DNA of 64,000 nucleotides from Sporolactobacillus shoreae (GCF_004684935.1 NZ_SRJD01000001.1:310001-374000), one strand, 5' to 3'. Positions 1 through 9,138 are shown, counted from the stretch's first letter. The notes: generated by a model from the letters alone, not told the origin. Translations and numbers: made by a program.

Positions 1-65
1 TGGTGCTTTCTTTTCTGATCAGTATTGTGCGCAAGGACATCGTGTTTGGCAGATCTTATGGTTTC

Positions 66-95
66 TTCAAGAAAAGAAACGTCCTGTGCTATACT
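66..95 (+). promoter_or_regulatory. possible miaA promoter
   Basis: A TATACT -10 element lies at 90-95, with a weak TTCAAG -35 element 18 bases upstream. A small inverted repeat, GTTTCTT/AAGAAAC, covers 61-80. The -10 is good and the -35 poor, so this is tentative. Confidence 0.35.
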
Positions 96-150
96 GGGTA
101 TAAACATTCTATCGCAAGGAAATCATTGATTATTAGGAGTTTATGACTTT

Positions 151-1101
151 ATGAAAGATAAGCTGGTGGTCCTTGTCGGGCCGACCGCAGTCGGTAAAAC
201 AAAACTAAGCATTGAACTTGCGAAGCATCTTAATGGTGAAATTGTTAATGGTGATGCTTTCCAAATATACAGGGGGATGGATATAGGGACAGCCAAAGTT
301 TCTGTTGAGGAAGCCGGGGGTGTGCCGCATCATCTGGTCGACATCCGCGACCCCGGAGATAATTATTCAGCCGCCGAGTATCAGCGTGATGCTCGCCGGG
401 CCATTCACGGGATCGCTGAACGGAGGAAGCTTCCGATCCTTGTTGGTGGCACTGGATTTTATGTCAAAGCTGCGGTCTATGATTATCATTTTTCGGCCAA
501 TGGATCAGATCCGGCATATCGAGCGGAATTAGAAGAATTCGTGGATCGGGAGGGAGCGACTGCTCTTCATGCAAAGCTCCAGGCTGTCGATCCATCATCT
601 GCAACCAAAATTCATCCTAATAATACTGTAAGGGTGATCCGAGCTCTTGAAGTATTTCACGAAACAGGGAAACCCTTCAGTCTACAACAGCCGGACGAGA
701 AGCCTTTGCCAATCTTCGATACGGTGTTTATTGGCTTGACAATGGGCAGGAATCTTTTATATCAGAGAATTGACAGTAGGGTGGATCAGATGATTGCAGA
801 GGGGCTGCTCGATGAGGTTCAACTTCTCTATTCCCGCGGACTGAAGGATGAGCAGGCCCTTCAGGCTATCGGTTACAAGGAATTTTTCCCGTACTTTGAA
901 AACAAGTGTTCTTTGGAGCAGGCTGTTGAGAGGTTGAAACAGAATTCGCGGCACTATGCGAAAAGGCAGTTTACCTGGTTCCAGGGACAAATGGATGTCC
1001 AGTGGTTTGATATGAGCAGCGCACTGGATCAGTTTAACGAGAAAGCGGGTGAGATCATTCATTTTGTTAAGGAACGTCTCAAACGTTCATCATCCTCTTG
1101 A
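151..1101 (+). CDS. miaA: tRNA dimethylallyltransferase MiaA
   Basis: MiaA transfers a dimethylallyl group to N6 of A37 in tRNAs that read UNN codons; the product is the precursor of ms2i6A. The 316-residue length is normal for the family. The P-loop GPTAVGKT is at residues 10-17, the substrate aspartate region GDAFQIY at 34-40 and the LVGGTGFY motif at 97-104. The start at 151 follows AGGAG at 135-139; the ATG at 143 runs into a stop after three codons and is not the start. hfq follows, as in Bacillus, where the two genes are neighbours. Confidence 0.97.
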   Translation: MKDKLVVLVGPTAVGKTKLSIELAKHLNGEIVNGDAFQIYRGMDIGTAKVSVEEAGGVPHHLVDIRDPGDNYSAAEYQRDARRAIHGIAERRKLPILVGGTGFYVKAAVYDYHFSANGSDPAYRAELEEFVDREGATALHAKLQAVDPSSATKIHPNNTVRVIRALEVFHETGKPFSLQQPDEKPLPIFDTVFIGLTMGRNLLYQRIDSRVDQMIAEGLLDEVQLLYSRGLKDEQALQAIGYKEFFPYFENKCSLEQAVERLKQNSRHYAKRQFTWFQGQMDVQWFDMSSALDQFNEKAGEIIHFVKERLKRSSSS

Positions 1102-1275
1102 TTATTTGCGGAGAGCCTTTGCAAATGATGGAAAATTAAAATATAATCATGTTGAGCGATCTTTCTGATTGGACAGAATTTTCCTTCTCAGAAATAAGTC
1201 ATTCGCATTTTTTTTGCAGGAAAGTTGGATCAAAAATCGAAGTATCTTTACTAGAGAGAAAAGAGGAGGAATAAA

Positions 1276-1509
1276 ATGAAACAGTCGATCAATATTCAGG
1301 ATACCTTTCTGAACCAATTGCGCAAGGAAGGAACGTTCGTGACTGTTTTTCTGGTCAGCGGCTTCCAGCTTAAAGGAAAGGTCAAGGGTTTTGACAATTT
1401 TACCGTCCTTTTGGACAGTGAAGGCAAGCAGCAATTGATTTTTAAACATGCGATTTCAACTTTTACACCATCAAAACCGGTGAATTGGACAAATCAGGAC
1501 GAAACATAA
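1276..1509 (+). CDS. hfq: RNA chaperone Hfq
   Basis: Hfq is a hexameric Sm-fold RNA-binding protein that helps small RNAs and mRNAs interact. At 77 residues it matches the short Gram-positive form without the long acidic tail. The Sm1 region [17 protein letters not shown] is near residues 24-40, and the Sm2 signature is FKHAIST at 56-62 (YKHAIST in most homologues). An AGAGGAGGAATAAA ribosome site precedes the ATG. A terminator-like hairpin follows. Three other small Sm-like proteins elsewhere in the window are much more divergent. Confidence 0.97.
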   Translation: MKQSINIQDTFLNQLRKEGTFVTVFLVSGFQLKGKVKGFDNFTVLLDSEGKQQLIFKHAISTFTPSKPVNWTNQDET

Positions 1510-1520
1510 TAGATTTGGGG

Positions 1521-1550
1521 AGGCAGCGGTGAGCTGTCTTTCTTTCTTTT
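1521..1550 (+). terminator. rho-independent terminator after hfq
   Basis: Stem AGGCAGC / GCTGTCT (one G-U pair) with loop GGTGA, followed by a T-rich tract TTCTTTCTTTT. Confidence 0.7.
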
Positions 1551-1724
1551 TAAGCTCTTCTTGGTTCTTCCTTCTGAACGGCCGCGGGCAGTCATAAAAT
1601 GATGGAGTTCACAGATGTTTTTTACATGGATTCTGCTCATGAATCACGGCGATGTCCGGGCTTGCCTGTTTCGGCATAGCTGATGTCGCTGACCGACAGT
1701 CAAAGAAGCGGGGTGGTTGGAAAG

Positions 1725-2690
1725 ATGCGGGAGGCTTACACATATACGCAGAACAGCCAAATTAATGTGGTTTTTAACCGGAAAGAAGAAAACAGAGTGG
1801 CTGCGCCCTTTCCTATGGATGAGAAAGTAAGCCATGCGCCGCTTGAAAAACTGGAGTCGTCGCTCGATCAAATGGTTGGCATGAGTGACGTTAAGAAAAT
1901 GATCAAAGAACTTTATGCCTGGCTATATGTCTATAGAAAACGTGAAGAGGCGCAGTTGAAAGTGGGGAAGCAGTCTTTTCATATGCTATTCAAGGGGAAC
2001 CCGGGGACCGGGAAAACCACGGTCGCCAGGCTTCTCAGCGATTTGTTCCGCGAGATGGAGATTTTGCCAAAGGGGCAACTGGTTGAAGCTGAACGGGCAG
2101 ATCTTGTTGGTGAATACATTGGTCAGACAGCGCAAAAAACAAGAGACTTGGTTAAAAAATCTCTGGGTGGTGTTCTATTTATTGACGAAGCCTACGCTTT
2201 GGCGCGCGGCGGAGAGAAAGATTTCGGCAAGGAAGCCATTGATACGCTTGTTAAACAAATGGAAGATCACAATACAGAATTCATTCTCATTCTGGCCGGT
2301 TATTCTGACGAGATGGATGATTTTCTAGAGATGAATCCAGGTCTTCCTTCGCGGTTTCCGATGATCTTTACCTTCCCGGACTTTTCTGGGGATGAACTGT
2401 TGCAAATTTCCGCCCAGATGATCGAAGATAGGGAATACAGGATGACTGCGGAAGCGCGAAAAAGATTATCTCGCCATTTAAATCAGAAAATACTTGAACA
2501 CGACGCCCATTTCAGCAACGGACGCTATGTCCGTAATCTGATTGAAAAAACGATACGCCGGCAAGCTGTGCGCTTAGTCAGAGAAGTCAGATTCGACCGG
2601 GAGTCTCTTCTGACCATCCGGGCCTGTGACCTGGCGACCGATGATGACCGTTTTCTTTTAAACGGAGAAGATACATTAAATGACGTTTAG
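1725..2690 (+). CDS. spoVK: stage V sporulation AAA+ ATPase SpoVK
   Basis: This is a CbxX/CfqX-type AAA+ ATPase required for normal spore maturation in Bacillus. From this start it has 321 residues, with Walker A GNPGTGKTT at 91-99 and Walker B GVLFIDEAY at 148-156, followed by the arginine-finger region and the lid domain. I chose ATG 1725 over ATG 1683 because GGGGTGG lies 8 bases upstream of it and because the resulting N-terminus (MREAYTYTQNSQINV) has the look of the known SpoVK N-terminus; 1683 has no ribosome site. The gene marks the organism as a spore former. Confidence 0.93.
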   Translation: MREAYTYTQNSQINVVFNRKEENRVAAPFPMDEKVSHAPLEKLESSLDQMVGMSDVKKMIKELYAWLYVYRKREEAQLKVGKQSFHMLFKGNPGTGKTTVARLLSDLFREMEILPKGQLVEAERADLVGEYIGQTAQKTRDLVKKSLGGVLFIDEAYALARGGEKDFGKEAIDTLVKQMEDHNTEFILILAGYSDEMDDFLEMNPGLPSRFPMIFTFPDFSGDELLQISAQMIEDREYRMTAEARKRLSRHLNQKILEHDAHFSNGRYVRNLIEKTIRRQAVRLVREVRFDRESLLTIRACDLATDDDRFLLNGEDTLNDV

Positions 2691-2705
2691 AGAGAGAGGA
2701 ATTTT

Positions 2706-3959
2706 ATGGAAAATGTGATACTTGCGGGCTGCCAGCTGCCTGGCCAGACGGATGATCACTTTGAATCATCGCTTCATGAGCTTGTGGCCCTGACAAAAAC
2801 AGCAGGCGGGCAGGTTGTCGGCGTACTGACTCAGAAAAGGCAGCAAATTGATTCCGCCACATATATCGGGAAGGGAAAACTTCAGGAGCTTGAAGCTTTG
2901 GAAAAACAGCTTGGCGCAGAAACAATTATTTTTAACGCAGAGCTTTCCCCAGGACAGCAAGGACGGCTAAGCAGTATTCTATACGCAAAAATACTTGATC
3001 GTACTCAGCTCATTCTGGACATATTTGCCATGCGGGCGCGTTCAAAAGAGGGGAAGCTTCAGGTCGAACTTGCTCAGCTTCAATACTTGCTGCCGCGACT
3101 GAGCGGCATGGGCCAGTCACTGTCAAGGCTTGGCGGAGGAATAGGTACCAGAGGGCCTGGTGAAACCAAGCTTGAGACGGACCGCCGTTACATCCGTAAC
3201 CGAATGAAAGACATCGGTCTTCAACTTCAGAATGTGGTGAGTCATCGTCAGCGTTACAGGGATCGGCGGGTAGACCGTAATCAGTGCCAGATCGCTCTTG
3301 TTGGTTATACAAATGCGGGAAAATCGACGCTGTTCAATCAGCTGACATCCGCACATACATATGAAGAAAATCAACTGTTTGCAACGCTGGATCCTCTGAC
3401 GCGAAAACTCAGGCTGCCTGACGGTTTTACCTGTCTACTCTCCGACACTGTCGGGTTTATTCAGGATCTACCGACACAACTTGTAGCTGCATTCCGTTCG
3501 ACACTTGAGGAGGCGGCCGGTGCACAGCTGATTATTCACGTGATTGATGCTTCAGATCCGGATTTACTCATTCATGAACAGACCGTTCGGGAACTAATGA
3601 CGGACCTTGGAGCCGATCAGATTCCTGTTTTAACTTTATACAATAAGAAAGATTTACTGCGCACAGCGTTTATCGCGCCTAAAGATGCGATTCTAGTCGC
3701 GGCGCGAGACAGCGCTGATCGTCAGCTTATCTTAAACGCCATTGAGGATTTCCTGATTCTTCAAATGGCCCCTTACCGATGCAGAATTCCTGCCTCGTCT
3801 GGTTCACTCTTGAATGATATTACAAAGTATTCAATACTCAAAGAACAAAGGTATATCGAAGAAACGCAGTCATATGAAGTGGCGGGTTTTATCTATCCGG
3901 AAACACCTCTGGGCTCAAAACTGTTAAAATCCAGTGACGGAGAAGATGGGGAGAATTAA
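2706..3959 (+). CDS. hflX: GTPase HflX
   Basis: HflX is a ribosome-associated GTPase that splits stalled or stressed 70S ribosomes. The 417-residue protein has the N-terminal HflX domain (about 1-190) with the glycine-rich linker RLGGGIGTRGPGE at 141-153, then the GTPase domain: G1 GYTNAGKST 200-208, G3 DTVG 247-250 and G4 NKKD near 314. AGAGAGAGGAA precedes the ATG. It sits 15 bases after spoVK and 2 bases before the next gene, so the three are probably co-transcribed. Confidence 0.96.
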   Translation: MENVILAGCQLPGQTDDHFESSLHELVALTKTAGGQVVGVLTQKRQQIDSATYIGKGKLQELEALEKQLGAETIIFNAELSPGQQGRLSSILYAKILDRTQLILDIFAMRARSKEGKLQVELAQLQYLLPRLSGMGQSLSRLGGGIGTRGPGETKLETDRRYIRNRMKDIGLQLQNVVSHRQRYRDRRVDRNQCQIALVGYTNAGKSTLFNQLTSAHTYEENQLFATLDPLTRKLRLPDGFTCLLSDTVGFIQDLPTQLVAAFRSTLEEAAGAQLIIHVIDASDPDLLIHEQTVRELMTDLGADQIPVLTLYNKKDLLRTAFIAPKDAILVAARDSADRQLILNAIEDFLILQMAPYRCRIPASSGSLLNDITKYSILKEQRYIEETQSYEVAGFIYPETPLGSKLLKSSDGEDGEN

Positions 3960-3961
3960 TC

Positions 3962-5236
3962 ATGTTGTTCAGTACGCTTAAATTCGGAAGAGCATTAAGA
4001 AAATTGGCTGATGAAGCAGATAAAAAAACAGAAGAAAGAAGAAAAGCCATCGACGAAACGGCTTTGGAAAATCAGTTCCGTGTTCTTTCGAGTTTCAGAA
4101 AAAATAAAATCAGCGATGCACATTTCAGTGGTACAACGGGATACGGTTATGATGATTTTGGAAGAGAGGGGATCGAACAGGTGTATGCGGACTGCTTCGG
4201 TGCTGAATCCGGGCTTGTTCGTTCCCAGATGATTTCAGGCACTCATGCCATCACAACGGCATTATTCGGAGTGCTGCGGCCCGGTGATGAACTCATGTAT
4301 ATTACCGGAAAACCTTATGATACACTTGAAGGTGTCATCGGCATCACGCCATCGGGCCAAGGATCTCTTAAGGAGTTTGGTATCGGGTTCAGTATGATAC
4401 CTCTCAGAGAAGGATGCATTGATACCGAGACAGTCAATCGTGCGATTACTGCCAAAACAAAAATGATTGGAATTCAGCGTTCGCGGGGGTACGGGGATCG
4501 TCCGTCCATTCCTGTCTGTCAGATTGGCGAAGCAATTACGGCAATCAAAAAAGAACATCCTGATGTGATTGTGTTTGTTGATAACTGTTATGGAGAGTTT
4601 ACTGAGACGGAAGAACCTTGCCATGTCGGCGCCGATCTGATGGCCGGTTCATTGATTAAAAATCCCGGGGGTGGATTGGCGAAATCTGGAGGTTATATTG
4701 TCGGTAAGAAGGACCTGGTTTCCAAATGCGCCGAAAGGTTGACTGTACCCGGTCAGGGCAAAGAAGTTGGTCCCACATTGGGAGAATTGAAGGACCAGTA
4801 TCAGGGCTTTTTTCTTGCCCCCCACATCGTGGCACAAGCTTTGAAAGGAGCCGTCTACACGGCCGCTCTGATGGAGATTCTTGGAATGGAAACTTCGCCT
4901 TCATGGGAAGCTCCGAGAACGGATTTGATTCAAACGGTCACGTTTCACGATCCGGAGCAGATGACCGCATTCTGCCAGGCCGTCCAGATGGCTTCACCGA
5001 TCAACTCGAATGTTAAACCGTATCCTAGCCCCATGCCGGGTTACAAAGACAAAGTCATCATGGCTGCAGGAACATTTATACAGGGCGCAAGTCTTGAACT
5101 TACGGCGGATGGTCCGCTCCGCCCCCCATACACCCTTTATTTCCAAGGTGGGTTGACCTTTGAGCACGTAAAATCCGCACTGATGATTGCGGTCAATCAT
5201 CTGGCTGAGTCGCACCTGATCGAATTTGGTGAATGA
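3962..5236 (+). CDS. ynbB: PLP-dependent methionine gamma-lyase family protein (YnbB type)
   Basis: This is a fold-type I pyridoxal-phosphate enzyme of the Cys/Met metabolism family called YnbB in Bacillus. The true substrate is not established for this branch. Visible landmarks are SGTHAITTA near 92-100 (phosphate-binding region), VDNCYGEF with Asp207, and SLIKNPGG with the likely Schiff-base Lys233. The length is 424 residues. GGGGAGAA precedes the ATG, two bases after hflX. In Bacillus this gene also sits between hflX and glnR. Confidence 0.9.
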   Translation: MLFSTLKFGRALRKLADEADKKTEERRKAIDETALENQFRVLSSFRKNKISDAHFSGTTGYGYDDFGREGIEQVYADCFGAESGLVRSQMISGTHAITTALFGVLRPGDELMYITGKPYDTLEGVIGITPSGQGSLKEFGIGFSMIPLREGCIDTETVNRAITAKTKMIGIQRSRGYGDRPSIPVCQIGEAITAIKKEHPDVIVFVDNCYGEFTETEEPCHVGADLMAGSLIKNPGGGLAKSGGYIVGKKDLVSKCAERLTVPGQGKEVGPTLGELKDQYQGFFLAPHIVAQALKGAVYTAALMEILGMETSPSWEAPRTDLIQTVTFHDPEQMTAFCQAVQMASPINSNVKPYPSPMPGYKDKVIMAAGTFIQGASLELTADGPLRPPYTLYFQGGLTFEHVKSALMIAVNHLAESHLIEFGE

Positions 5237-5271
5237 TAATTGTGACAATTGTGTCAAAATCAATTATCATT
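5232..5271. repeat. nested inverted repeat upstream of glnRA
   Basis: An 11-bp perfect inverted repeat, AATGATAATTG (5232-5242) and CAATTATCATT (5261-5271), flanks a smaller one, TGACA-ATTG-TGTCA (5243-5256). It overlaps the end of the preceding gene. It could be its terminator hairpin (no T tract is seen) or a protein-binding site. Confidence 0.6.
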
Positions 5272-5274
5272 GAC

Positions 5275-5313
5275 TGTGAGATAAGCTAACATCGTTTGAC
5301 AACAATATTATCA
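5275..5313 (+). promoter_or_regulatory. GlnR/TnrA-type operators
   Basis: The first site, TGTGA-N7-TAACA at 5275-5291, is an exact match to the GlnR/TnrA consensus TGTNAN7TNACA. A second, weaker site, TGACA-N7-TATCA at 5297-5313, overlaps the -35 element. The centres are 22 bp apart, about two helical turns, as in the Bacillus glnRA promoter where GlnR dimers repress the operon when nitrogen is in excess. Confidence 0.88.
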
Positions 5314-5324
5314 AAAGCTATAAT
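5296..5324 (+). promoter_or_regulatory. sigma-A promoter of glnRA
   Basis: Consensus TTGACA (5296-5301), 17-base spacer, consensus TATAAT (5319-5324). The operator sites at 5275-5313 overlap and precede it. Confidence 0.92.
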
Positions 5325-5351
5325 GTTTCTGTGAAGGGGGCGTGAGGCGAT

Positions 5352-5738
5352 ATGGATGACAGTGTGCGCCGTTCAATGCCTTTGTTTTCCATGGGTATTG
5401 TCCAGAAACTGACAGGACTCTCGGCGAGGCAGATTCGCTATTATGAAGAAAATGAGCTGATTTTTCCTGAACGGACTGAAGGCAACCGTCGGGTTTTTTC
5501 TTTTAATGACGTTGATCGTTTGCTGGATATTAAGTCTCTGCTTGATGAAGGAGTAAATCTGGCCGGTATCCGGCGTGTTCTGAGTGAAAAGCCTGTAGCC
5601 GTCAATCGCCCGGCAGAAGACAAGAAAAGACTGTCCGACGCTGAACTCATGAAATTCCTTAAAACTGAACTCGTCAGTGCTGGCAAGTTCGGAAAAGCTT
5701 CGTTGATACAAGGGGAGCTTTCACGTTTTTTTAAGTGA
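5352..5738 (+). CDS. glnR: MerR-family nitrogen repressor GlnR
   Basis: GlnR represses glnRA and other nitrogen genes; feedback-inhibited glutamine synthetase activates it. The 128 residues hold a MerR winged helix-turn-helix (about 13-80, with [12 protein letters not shown] and [14 protein letters not shown]) and a C-terminal tail that in Bacillus is autoinhibitory. GAAGGGGGCG lies upstream of the ATG. glnA starts 56 bases downstream in the same operon, so GlnR should control its own gene through the two sites at 5275-5313. Confidence 0.95.
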   Translation: MDDSVRRSMPLFSMGIVQKLTGLSARQIRYYEENELIFPERTEGNRRVFSFNDVDRLLDIKSLLDEGVNLAGIRRVLSEKPVAVNRPAEDKKRLSDAELMKFLKTELVSAGKFGKASLIQGELSRFFK

Positions 5739-5793
5739 GGATTTCCTGTATATAAATTTGTTACAAAGAAACTTATTTTGGGGAGGATCACGA

Positions 5794-7128
5794 ATGGCAA
5801 AGTTTACGAAGGAAGACATTATTTCTAAGGTAAATGAAGCAAACGTAAAGTTCATCCGTTTGCAGTTCACTGATTTGCTCGGAATTATCAAAAATGTTGA
5901 AATTCCGGTGAGTCAGCTGGAAAAAGCTTTGGATAACAAAATTATGTTTGACGGTTCTTCTATTGAAGGATTTGTAAGAATTGAAGAATCGGACATGCTT
6001 TTGTTCCCAGACTATGACAGCTTTGTCGTATTCCCTTGGACAGCTGAAAAAGGAAAAGTTGCCCGCCTGATTTGCGATATCCACAAACCAGATGGTACGC
6101 CATTCCCAGGGGATCCTCGCAACGTCCTTAAAGCACAGCTGGAAGAAATGAAAAAACTCGGTTTCACCGCATTTAATATCGGACCGGAACCGGAATTTTT
6201 CCTGTTCAAGGTAGGCGACGATGGAAAGCCAACACTTGATCTGAACGATAATGGCGGTTACTTTGATTTGGCACCTACAGATCTTGGTGAGAACTGCCGT
6301 CGCGATATTGTACTTGAACTCGAGGACATGGGCTTTGAAATCGAAGCTTCGCACCACGAAGTGGCTCCGGGCCAGCATGAAATCGATTTTAAATATGCAG
6401 ATGCTGTTAAAACCTGTGATAACATTCAAACATTTAAGCTGGTTGTGAAAACCATTGCACGTCAGCACGGATTGCACGCAACATTCATGCCGAAGCCTTT
6501 GTTCGGTGTGAATGGTTCGGGAATGCATTCAAACATGTCTCTGTTCACTGGGAAAGAAAATGCCTTCTATGATGAGAGTTCTGAAGATGGACTGAGCGCA
6601 ACAGCGAAAGCATTCATTGCTGGTGTTCTGAAACATGCACGTGCCTTCACGGCTATTACCAACCCGACGGTTAACTCTTTCAAACGTCTGGTACCAGGCT
6701 ATGAAGCGCCAAGCTATGTTGCATGGTCTCTCAGCAACCGCAGCGCTTTGATCCGTATCCCGGCTTCCCGTGGCTTAAGTACACGTATCGAAGTGCGCAG
6801 CGTTGACCCTGCCACCAACCCTTACCTCGGTATGGCGGCATTGCTTGCAGCCGGTCTTGACGGTATCAAAGAAAAACTGACACCTGCTGATCCTGTAGAT
6901 CGCAGTATTTATGTCATGAATGACGAAGAACGTGAAGAGCTCGGCATCCATGAACTACCTGCTTCATTGAAAGAAGCTTTGGATGTTTTCAATTCTGATC
7001 CGGTTATCACCGCTGCTCTTGGTGAACATACTGTTTCCCACTTTAACGATGCAAAAGAAATTGAATGGGATATGTTCCGCACTCAGGTTCATCAGTGGGA
7101 ACGCGATCAATACATGGAACAGTATTAA
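5794..7128 (+). CDS. glnA: type I-alpha glutamine synthetase
   Basis: GlnA makes glutamine from glutamate, ammonia and ATP. The start at 5794 ([10 protein letters not shown]) follows GGGGAGGATCACGA and gives 444 residues, the usual I-alpha length. An upstream in-frame start would add 12 unlikely residues. Arg62, in [17 protein letters not shown], corresponds to the residue linked to feedback control in Bacillus GSI-alpha. The [10 protein letters not shown] motif is also present. I see no adenylylation-loop tyrosine context, as expected for this class. The gene ends at a strong terminator. Confidence 0.97.
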   Translation: MAKFTKEDIISKVNEANVKFIRLQFTDLLGIIKNVEIPVSQLEKALDNKIMFDGSSIEGFVRIEESDMLLFPDYDSFVVFPWTAEKGKVARLICDIHKPDGTPFPGDPRNVLKAQLEEMKKLGFTAFNIGPEPEFFLFKVGDDGKPTLDLNDNGGYFDLAPTDLGENCRRDIVLELEDMGFEIEASHHEVAPGQHEIDFKYADAVKTCDNIQTFKLVVKTIARQHGLHATFMPKPLFGVNGSGMHSNMSLFTGKENAFYDESSEDGLSATAKAFIAGVLKHARAFTAITNPTVNSFKRLVPGYEAPSYVAWSLSNRSALIRIPASRGLSTRIEVRSVDPATNPYLGMAALLAAGLDGIKEKLTPADPVDRSIYVMNDEEREELGIHELPASLKEALDVFNSDPVITAALGEHTVSHFNDAKEIEWDMFRTQVHQWERDQYMEQY

Positions 7129-7144
7129 TCAGTCTGAAATTCTC

Positions 7145-7181
7145 AAACCCCTTGGCGCTGCTGGCGTTGAGGGGTTTTATT
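7145..7181 (+). terminator. terminator of glnRA
   Basis: AAACCCCT (7145-7152) pairs with AGGGGTTT (7170-7177), enclosing a GC-rich loop that has its own small stem; a T-rich tract follows. Confidence 0.85.
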
Positions 7182-7194
7182 ATGCATTTATTTA

Positions 7195-7250
7195 GCGGTC
7201 AAAATCACGCGCCCGAAGATTGATCATCATCTTGACTGCTTTTTGACCGC
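7195..7250. repeat. 10-bp inverted repeat next to integrase remnant
   Basis: GCGGTCAAAA (7195-7204) and TTTTGACCGC (7241-7250) are perfect inverted copies 36 bases apart, with an AAGAT/ATCTT pair inside. They lie between the glnA terminator and the stop codon of the integrase remnant, where an attachment site or element end would be expected. It could instead be the terminator of the former integrase gene. Confidence 0.55.
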
Positions 7251-7254
7251 CGGT

Positions 7255-7572
7255 TTAAAATTTTATCTGTATGTTTTCAAACTTCTCGATACTGTCCATC
7301 TGAATGATCTTGCTTGTGTGACCATAAAGTTCATCCGTGATGTGTTCGCTCGCATGACCAAGTCTCTCGGGTAGATCCTTCATGATCACCTGTAATCGGA
7401 AATGCTCGTTCAGATAGGTATTAACACCACTTATGGAAATAAGCTTTTTATGACCACTGCAGTATGTGTATCTATAGTTAAAACTAATATTTTGCCATAT
7501 GAACCAACTATTAGAGAACGGGGAACCAGTATTACCTGCATACGGTGAATACCAACCGATAGTTTTTATCCA
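7255..7572 (-). pseudogene. tyrosine recombinase (integrase) C-terminal remnant
   Basis: An open frame of 105 codons without a usable start ends at TAA 7255-7257. Its C-terminal part reads ERLGHASEHITDELYGHTS, the signature of phage/ICE tyrosine recombinases: catalytic His in LGH and nucleophile Tyr in LYGH. About 24 residues upstream, NTYLNEHFR resembles the segment that normally precedes the HxLRHTHA arginine box, but that box is missing, so the fragment carries an internal deletion as well as losing the N-terminal half. It marks a former integration downstream of glnA. Confidence 0.75.
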
Positions 7573-7635
7573 CTATAAGTAGTTGAAAGCGGGCTATTAA
7601 TAAATTGTTGGTTGCTATATTTGAATCGCGAATGG

Positions 7636-7845
7636 TCACATTGGTGTTCCAATCAGAAGATCTTTATTATGAATTAGTTCGATATTCGGTTTTTTTTCAA
7701 ACGCATTTAATTGAATCTGCTGCATTGCTTTAGTGCTTTTAATTGGGGCATTTATTTTTTCCGCATTAGCAGGACTGATTGAAATTACGGAAAAAAATAA
7801 TAAAGTTATAATTATAGGCAAAAAAAATTTTGCTTTCACAATCAA
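7636..7845 (-). CDS. small secreted protein, unknown
   Basis: A 69-residue reading frame with a convincing signal peptide: positively charged start (VKAKF), hydrophobic core LPIIITLLFFSVISI and an ANA cleavage motif near residue 28. The mature part is about 40 polar residues ending DLLIGTPM. The start is TTG (or GTG two codons later) and no good ribosome site is visible, so it may be a decaying gene in this accessory segment. No family recognised. Confidence 0.45.
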   Translation of the reverse strand: MIVKAKFFLPIIITLLFFSVISISPANAEKINAPIKSTKAMQQIQLNAFEKKPNIELIHNKDLLIGTPM

Positions 7846-7918
7846 TCAATCTTCGTATTATGAATATTATTCTTTATTCAAACAACTCCCAATACTGCGT
7901 GATAGTCTTTCGTTCAGA

Positions 7919-8188
7919 TTATTTTGAAGTTCCTTGCCTTAAAAAGCGTGAAAATAATTTTGTTGCGATGTTAAGCAAGATATAAAAAAAGATCAGATTA
8001 AGTAAAAAGTTGAGTCCGTGGAACCCAAATGTACCCCCTTGATAAAAAATAATATAATGAAATGGTAATCCAAGGGTCAAAAAAGATCCTTTCCAAAAGG
8101 GGAAAACAGATACACAGATACAGATGATTAAGCTCATTATCATTTGTCGATTCTTAGAGGACCTTTTAGATTCAGGGTTAGAATTCAT
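7919..8188 (-). CDS. small membrane protein, unknown
   Basis: 89 residues from the ATG at 8188, chosen because GGAGG lies 7 bases upstream. A longer upstream frame exists without a ribosome site. A charged N-terminus (ESKRSSKNRQ) is followed by two hydrophobic segments, about 17-34 and 57-75, separated by FHYIIFYQGGTFGFHG, and a basic C-terminus. It looks like a two-helix membrane protein. I do not recognise the family. Confidence 0.6.
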   Translation of the reverse strand: MNSNPESKRSSKNRQMIMSLIICICVSVFPFWKGSFLTLGLPFHYIIFYQGGTFGFHGLNFLLNLIFFYILLNIATKLFSRFLRQGTSK

Positions 8189-8785
8189 GTTCTTACCTCC
8201 AATCATTAGTAAAGTGGCGTCGCTTGTTCTTCCAGCTTTTGATTTTTGAAAAATTATATTAAATGATAAATCAGCTACAAGGAAACTATAAATTCTTATT
8301 TTTATAAAACTAGATGAGTAAAGCAATAGGATAAAAGCCTATAAAAATATAATAATTGTAAAATTCGACAAAATACGATATTCCTTATTACACCATGATT
8401 GAAGTGGGAATGACCTTGAAAGTTTAGGCTTTCAGGCTCTTTTTTATGTCGGAATCGATACTTTTGAATAATTGGGACAAATAAGATTTAAGTCTACCTT
8501 GCGTTAAAGTTGCAGAACTTAAATCATGTACATAAAAACCTTATTAAATCAAGTATCTGTGGAGACCGTCTTCATTTTTTAAGCGTCATCCTACAGTTAT
8601 CGAATAAAAAAAAGCATCGATATTAAAGAAATTAACAAAATCAAATGATTTTGCACGGGCATACAAAATCATTTAATGCCAGACTTGGGTGTATTCTGAA
8701 TCACGTGTTAAAGTTCAGGGAATAGCAATAATGGACACCAAAACGTTCGGTGTCCAGATAGAAAATATCTGTGGGTCTCTATTAA
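8189..8785. other. AT-rich intergenic stretch with hairpins
   Basis: No supportable gene. It contains a hairpin TGAAAG-N6-CTTTCA near 8417-8434 followed by a T-run (terminator-like, + strand), a perfect 11-bp inverted repeat AAATGATTTTG / CAAAATCATTT (8643-8653 and 8664-8674), and a perfect hairpin GGACACC / GGTGTCC (8733-8739 and 8749-8755). Confidence 0.5.
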
Positions 8786-9138
8786 TCAATAAGGCTGATG
8801 GGGATAAAACATTTCATCAATTTCCCATGATTCAACGGTTTGCCTAGCCATCATGAAATCGTATCCCATGCCCATTAGATAAGCAATTGCAGCAGTTTCG
8901 CGTAGTGCATGAGGAAATGAAGTGTGTTTCCCCTCTTTCAAACCATATTTGACTAGGGGATCAACAGCAGACAAAACCGAGTCTTTTAAGCTTTTTGCAC
9001 TCGGTTTGGGATTAGGGTTGGGGTTTGGATATGGAATGGGGTTCAAATTAATGTTTGGCATTTGGTGGGAGCATTGTAAGGGTTCAAGTAATTTGGATTC
9101 TGATTCGCACGATAAGGGCCATAAAAGTCATAGCTCAT
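8786..9138 (-). pseudogene. frameshifted small Pro/Asn/Tyr-rich protein, possibly spore-associated
   Basis: The gene appears split by a one-base frameshift. A well-formed start (AAGGAG at 9147-9152, ATG at 9138) begins MSYDFYGPYRANQNPNY and hits a stop after 31 codons. A second frame from the ATG at 9061, with no ribosome site, continues with PNINLNPIPYPNPNPNPKP and a conserved-looking C-terminal domain (VDPLVKYGLKEGKHTSFPHAL, MGMGYDF). One extra base in the AAA run (complement of 9061-9063) would join both into about 117 residues. This could be a real mutation, a sequencing error or slippage. The composition resembles small coat proteins; the function is unknown. Confidence 0.6.
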
